Shown one piece after another: positions 20,424 to 23,122 of a stretch of DNA of 23,122 nucleotides. The notes below the pieces were generated by a model, which did no database searches, was not told the DNA's origin, and saw only the letters and a list, made by a program, of their open reading frames with translations. Positions within the stretch are counted from its first letter, which is position 1, and every line of letters starts with the position of its first letter. The position numbers and the translations under genes are program-made. Origin of the DNA: a virus; IMG/VR virus record IMGVR_UViG_3300035670_001285, positions 1-23,122 of that record; one strand, 5' to 3'.

Positions 20424-21123
20424 AATTATATTTAACGGTATAAGTAGCCAGTCATTTGGATTGGAACTTATCAATGAGGTTACTCATGAAATTGCAAGTA
20501 ACGATATTGAAACAGTCCCAATAGAAGGCCGTGACGGTGTTTTGCTTGTAGATAGACAAAGACTTAACCCAGTCGAAAAAGCATTCCCTATGGTGCTGAA
20601 AAACGAAGTATACGGCACTTCAAGCCGGATAAGTGAATGGCTAGGTGTGAAAGGCTGGAAAGATTTAGAGCTTTCTTGGGATCCTGATTATTTGTATCAA
20701 GCAACAGTGATTAATCAAATCAGTATAGACGAAGTAGTAAAGCAATTCGGGAAAGTCCGAGTTGTTTTTTTAGTTCATCCGATAAAAATGTTGAAGGATT
20801 CTCTAACAAGTAGGTCTTTAAGCAAAGGACAGACGATAGTAAATCGAGGGAATGTTGAAGCGAAACCCGTTATCACATTGAACGGGTATGGTGATACTGT
20901 TTTAACGATAAATGGACGGCGTACAGCGTTGGAAGATATCCAAGGAACAATCACCTTAGACATGCACAGAAACCTAGTATATAGCGGTAATTTGAGCGTA
21001 TGGGACAAGGTTCTGCGTGAAGCTAATACGCATAAACCATTCTTAGACGTGGGATCGAACGTGATTAATTGGACGGGCGATTTCACAGCAACAATAACAC
21101 CGTATGAAGGAGTGAGGCTATAA
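20416..21123 (+). CDS. Distal tail protein (Dit)
   Basis: This encodes 235 residues with SD AAGGAG inside the tape measure gene. Dit forms a hexameric hub at the tail tip to which Tal and receptor-binding proteins attach. The N-terminal domain has the Sipho_tail pattern: IIFNGISSQSFGLELI, VPIEGRDGVLLVDR, VEKAFPMVLKNE and SEWLGVKGWKDLELSWDPDY. The C-terminal half is a beta-rich galectin-like part (NRGNVEAKPVITLNGYGDTV, RRTALEDIQGTITLDMHRNL, FTATITPYEGVRL), which begins with the typical NxGNVEAKP motif. All parts are present and no extra carbohydrate-binding domain is inserted, so this is a classical short Dit. Confidence 0.92.
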   Translation: MAEIIFNGISSQSFGLELINEVTHEIASNDIETVPIEGRDGVLLVDRQRLNPVEKAFPMVLKNEVYGTSSRISEWLGVKGWKDLELSWDPDYLYQATVINQISIDEVVKQFGKVRVVFLVHPIKMLKDSLTSRSLSKGQTIVNRGNVEAKPVITLNGYGDTVLTINGRRTALEDIQGTITLDMHRNLVYSGNLSVWDKVLREANTHKPFLDVGSNVINWTGDFTATITPYEGVRL

Positions 21124-21124
21124 G

Positions 21125-23122
21125 ATGATTCCTGTTCTTTATAACAAAGACGAGAAGCAATTTCGTTCATACGGATTAGGAGAATTGTCTGATTTTGTCG
21201 AAACTCCCGATGTCAAACGTGAACGGAATGGCCAATATACTTTTTACATGAGGTACCAGCTAGACGGCGTTCTTGCGAATGAGCTAAAAGAAGGCATGAA
21301 GATTAAATCAAGTGCTGGACCTCGTACAGAATGGCAAACCTTCGAAATTAACCGTATTGTTGCCGATTCGCAACAGTTTATAGAAGTATACGCCAATCAT
21401 GTTTCCATGCGTACCCAGAAAGATGCGATTCGTCCAAGAGTAAACGGTCGAAACTTCAACGGACAACAATTGCTTGAGCTTTGGAGAAATAACTTAGTTG
21501 GAGACGACCATTGGGAAGTTTGGTCGGATATTACAACGCAAGTTAGTGTGGAATGGAAGATTGAGGACTACAACAACGCTCGTGAAGTGCTTGGCGGCAA
21601 AGAAGGTTCAATCCTTGACCGCATTGGCGGAGAATATGAATTCGACAACCAGACTATTCGTCTGTGGAGACAAATGGGGCGTACCGCTCCGATTGTACTG
21701 GAATATGGTCGAAACATTAAATCTGTCGTAAAAGAGAATCAAGAAGATTCAGTATATACAAGTGTCTATCCGTTCGCTATGTATACACCTGAAGGAAGAG
21801 AGACGATGGAAATCGTTACACTTCCAGAGTTCTATGTTGATTCGAATTATGTAGGAATGTACGACCACAGAAAAGTACAAGTTGTTGATTTTACTAGTGA
21901 GTTTGATAATGACAATCCGCCGACTGTCCAAGCAGTTCGTCAACTTGCCCAACAATTTATCGAAGCCAATGAAGTGGGAAGTCCTTGGCAAAACGTAAAA
22001 GTTGAATACCAGGACTTATCCAAGACTCTTGATTACAAAGATTTCCAAGTGATGGAAGAAGTCGAACTCAATGATGTTGTTCCAATTTTTTATCCAAAAT
22101 TGGATGTGATGAATAATAATGCCAAAGTTGTTGTAACTGTATGGGATCCAGTAAAAGAGGAATACAAGAACATTGAGCTTGGTGTTATTGGACAAAGAAT
22201 AGGCAATGTGTTGAACCGCGGGATCAATGAGCGACTCAACCAGATCGAAAGGGAGCAAGAACGCCAGCATGTTTATATTGTAAATGCTGCTGGGAATAGA
22301 ATTTGGTATTCCACTCCCCCAGATGATGTCGAACACAAAATTGGCGATTTATGGTTTGAAGAAAACGGACCATATACACGTTTGAGAATTTGGAACGGAA
22401 ATCAGTGGATGACGGAACTTGACACCGAAGACATCGATCAAATCGCTCAAGCCATCGAAGCCCAGCAAGAAGACATTAAGGACGCAAAATCCTCAGCGGA
22501 TGCAGCTAACCAGCAGATTAATGACGCGATTCAGAACGCTGGATTTACGAGTTTAACGGACACGATAAGCTATGTAGATAATTTAGCAAACACCGCAGAA
22601 GCGAATGCTCAAACAGCTATGACCTTAGCAACGGATTTAAGCGGACAAGTGAGTGATTTCGAGTTAACCGTAGACGGTTTCAATGCGACCATTCAACGAG
22701 TTGAAGCTGATTATGGTGAGTTAGAAGGCACTGTAAGCAGTCTAGGCGCAGATGTCAGTGCGGTCGCTGAGCAAATCACTAATCGAGTCTGGCAGACGGA
22801 TATTGATGATACTATGGAATTAATCACACACGTGGAAACAGAATGGCGTCAAACAGCTCAAGGGTTTGAACAATCGATTACTCAAATCGAGTCGGACGTT
22901 AATGGAAAAGCTAGCTTAGTGGCATTTAACACGCTAGAAAGCAAAGTTGACGGAACGATCCAACGTATCGGCGACGCTGAGGGGAATATTACTCAGATAG
23001 AAGCGAATGTGAACGGCTTGCAGACGACTGTTGCCAGTAAGGCTAGTCAGACAGAGGTTACACAGTTGGCTACTGGGTTTAATGTACTGAGTACAAACTT
23101 CAATAACCTTGAAATTGGTGGA
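21125..23122 (+). CDS. Tail-associated protein Tal (prophage tail endopeptidase family), 3' end cut by window
   Basis: The frame is open for 666 codons from the ATG at 21125 (SD GAAGGAGTGAGG) to the window edge. The N-terminal about 370 residues match the phage minor structural/Prophage_tail family: VLYNKDEKQFRSYGLGELSD, VKRERNGQYTFYMRYQLDGV, EGSILDRIGGEYEFDNQTIR, LWRQMGRTAPIVLEYGRNIK, SVVKENQEDSVYTSVYPFA. This part forms the trimeric gp27-like hub under Dit. From about residue 375 a long coiled coil or collagen-free fibre follows (INERLNQIEREQERQHVYIV, then ADAANQQINDAIQ and repeated VNG/VDG units), typical of a long tail fibre. A domain around GDLWFEENGPYTRLRIWNGN is a small beta module. 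No catalytic peptidoglycan hydrolase motif is visible in the part present. Confidence 0.9.
   Translation, partial: MIPVLYNKDEKQFRSYGLGELSDFVETPDVKRERNGQYTFYMRYQLDGVLANELKEGMKIKSSAGPRTEWQTFEINRIVADSQQFIEVYANHVSMRTQKDAIRPRVNGRNFNGQQLLELWRNNLVGDDHWEVWSDITTQVSVEWKIEDYNNAREVLGGKEGSILDRIGGEYEFDNQTIRLWRQMGRTAPIVLEYGRNIKSVVKENQEDSVYTSVYPFAMYTPEGRETMEIVTLPEFYVDSNYVGMYDHRKVQVVDFTSEFDNDNPPTVQAVRQLAQQFIEANEVGSPWQNVKVEYQDLSKTLDYKDFQVMEEVELNDVVPIFYPKLDVMNNNAKVVVTVWDPVKEEYKNIELGVIGQRIGNVLNRGINERLNQIEREQERQHVYIVNAAGNRIWYSTPPDDVEHKIGDLWFEENGPYTRLRIWNGNQWMTELDTEDIDQIAQAIEAQQEDIKDAKSSADAANQQINDAIQNAGFTSLTDTISYVDNLANTAEANAQTAMTLATDLSGQVSDFELTVDGFNATIQRVEADYGELEGTVSSLGADVSAVAEQITNRVWQTDIDDTMELITHVETEWRQTAQGFEQSITQIESDVNGKASLVAFNTLESKVDGTIQRIGDAEGNITQIEANVNGLQTTVASKASQTEVTQLATGFNVLSTNFNNLEIGG

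Noticed and set aside
1080-22336. ORFs on the minus strand throughout the window
   Set aside because: All lie opposite well-supported genes, lack SD sequences and encode low-complexity or Ser/Phe-rich shadows; no minus-strand gene can be supported.
1-23122. tRNA genes, CRISPR arrays, insertion sequences, attachment sites
   Set aside because: I looked for cloverleaf patterns, regularly spaced repeats, transposase motifs and integrase genes and saw none; only part of the phage genome is present.

Overview
This window is part of a tailed phage (siphovirus) or prophage of a low-GC Gram-positive host, most likely in the class Bacilli. All genes are on the + strand, tightly packed, and mostly preceded by strong Shine-Dalgarno (SD) sequences. 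The gene order and families match the Listeria A118-like group: small accessory genes, a sigma-like late regulator, terminase, A118-type portal, minor capsid protein, GP20 scaffold, major capsid, head-tail connectors, tail tube, two tail-assembly proteins including Gp15, tape measure, Dit and Tal. The host genus cannot be fixed from this sequence alone.

Positions 1-3500 hold the end of the early/accessory region: a dozen small ORFs, a beta-class DNA methyltransferase (925-1722), a small HTH protein (2407-2625), a coiled-coil protein, a one-helix membrane protein and an XtrA/YqaO-like protein. Two places look like deletion scars: a 64-aa protein with a DUF3310-like head and an unrelated tail, and an out-of-frame remnant of a second methyltransferase at 2053-2163.

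Positions 3497-3628 carry a good promoter (TTGCTA-17-TATAAT) that runs almost at once into a rho-independent terminator, upstream of a sigma-70 region 4-like late regulator (3643-4149). Between this regulator and the terminase lies a ParB-domain protein (4277-5023) overlapping a glycosyltransferase-like protein (5010-5864). This pair, together with the methyltransferase, suggests DNA modification functions carried beside packaging.

Positions 5869-11185 hold terminase small and large subunits, portal and minor capsid protein. The minor capsid gene is split by a 963-nt group I intron (10082-11044) inserted at its conserved GHRG/INCRH motif. P1 (with the U-G pair), P10, P7, P8 and P9 can all be paired by eye. 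The intron carries a GIY-YIG homing endonuclease with its own apparent extended -10 promoter and a terminator-like hairpin. Splicing would rebuild a 294-aa protein.

Positions 11186-14622 hold a 224-nt leader with a diverged tandem repeat, the scaffold, the major capsid protein and five small head-completion genes. One of these apparently starts at AUA, overlapping the previous stop. Positions 14628-15199 hold the tail tube gene, which ends in CCC-TAG followed by a stem-loop and an open +1 frame, the hallmark of programmed +1 frameshifting. A strong terminator follows and should lower expression of the genes beyond it. The tail tube and capsid genes share a near-identical start region (SD plus first codons). 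The rest is tail assembly proteins, a 1414-aa tape measure with an exact 36-residue repeat near its N-terminus, Dit, and a Tal gene that runs off the window.
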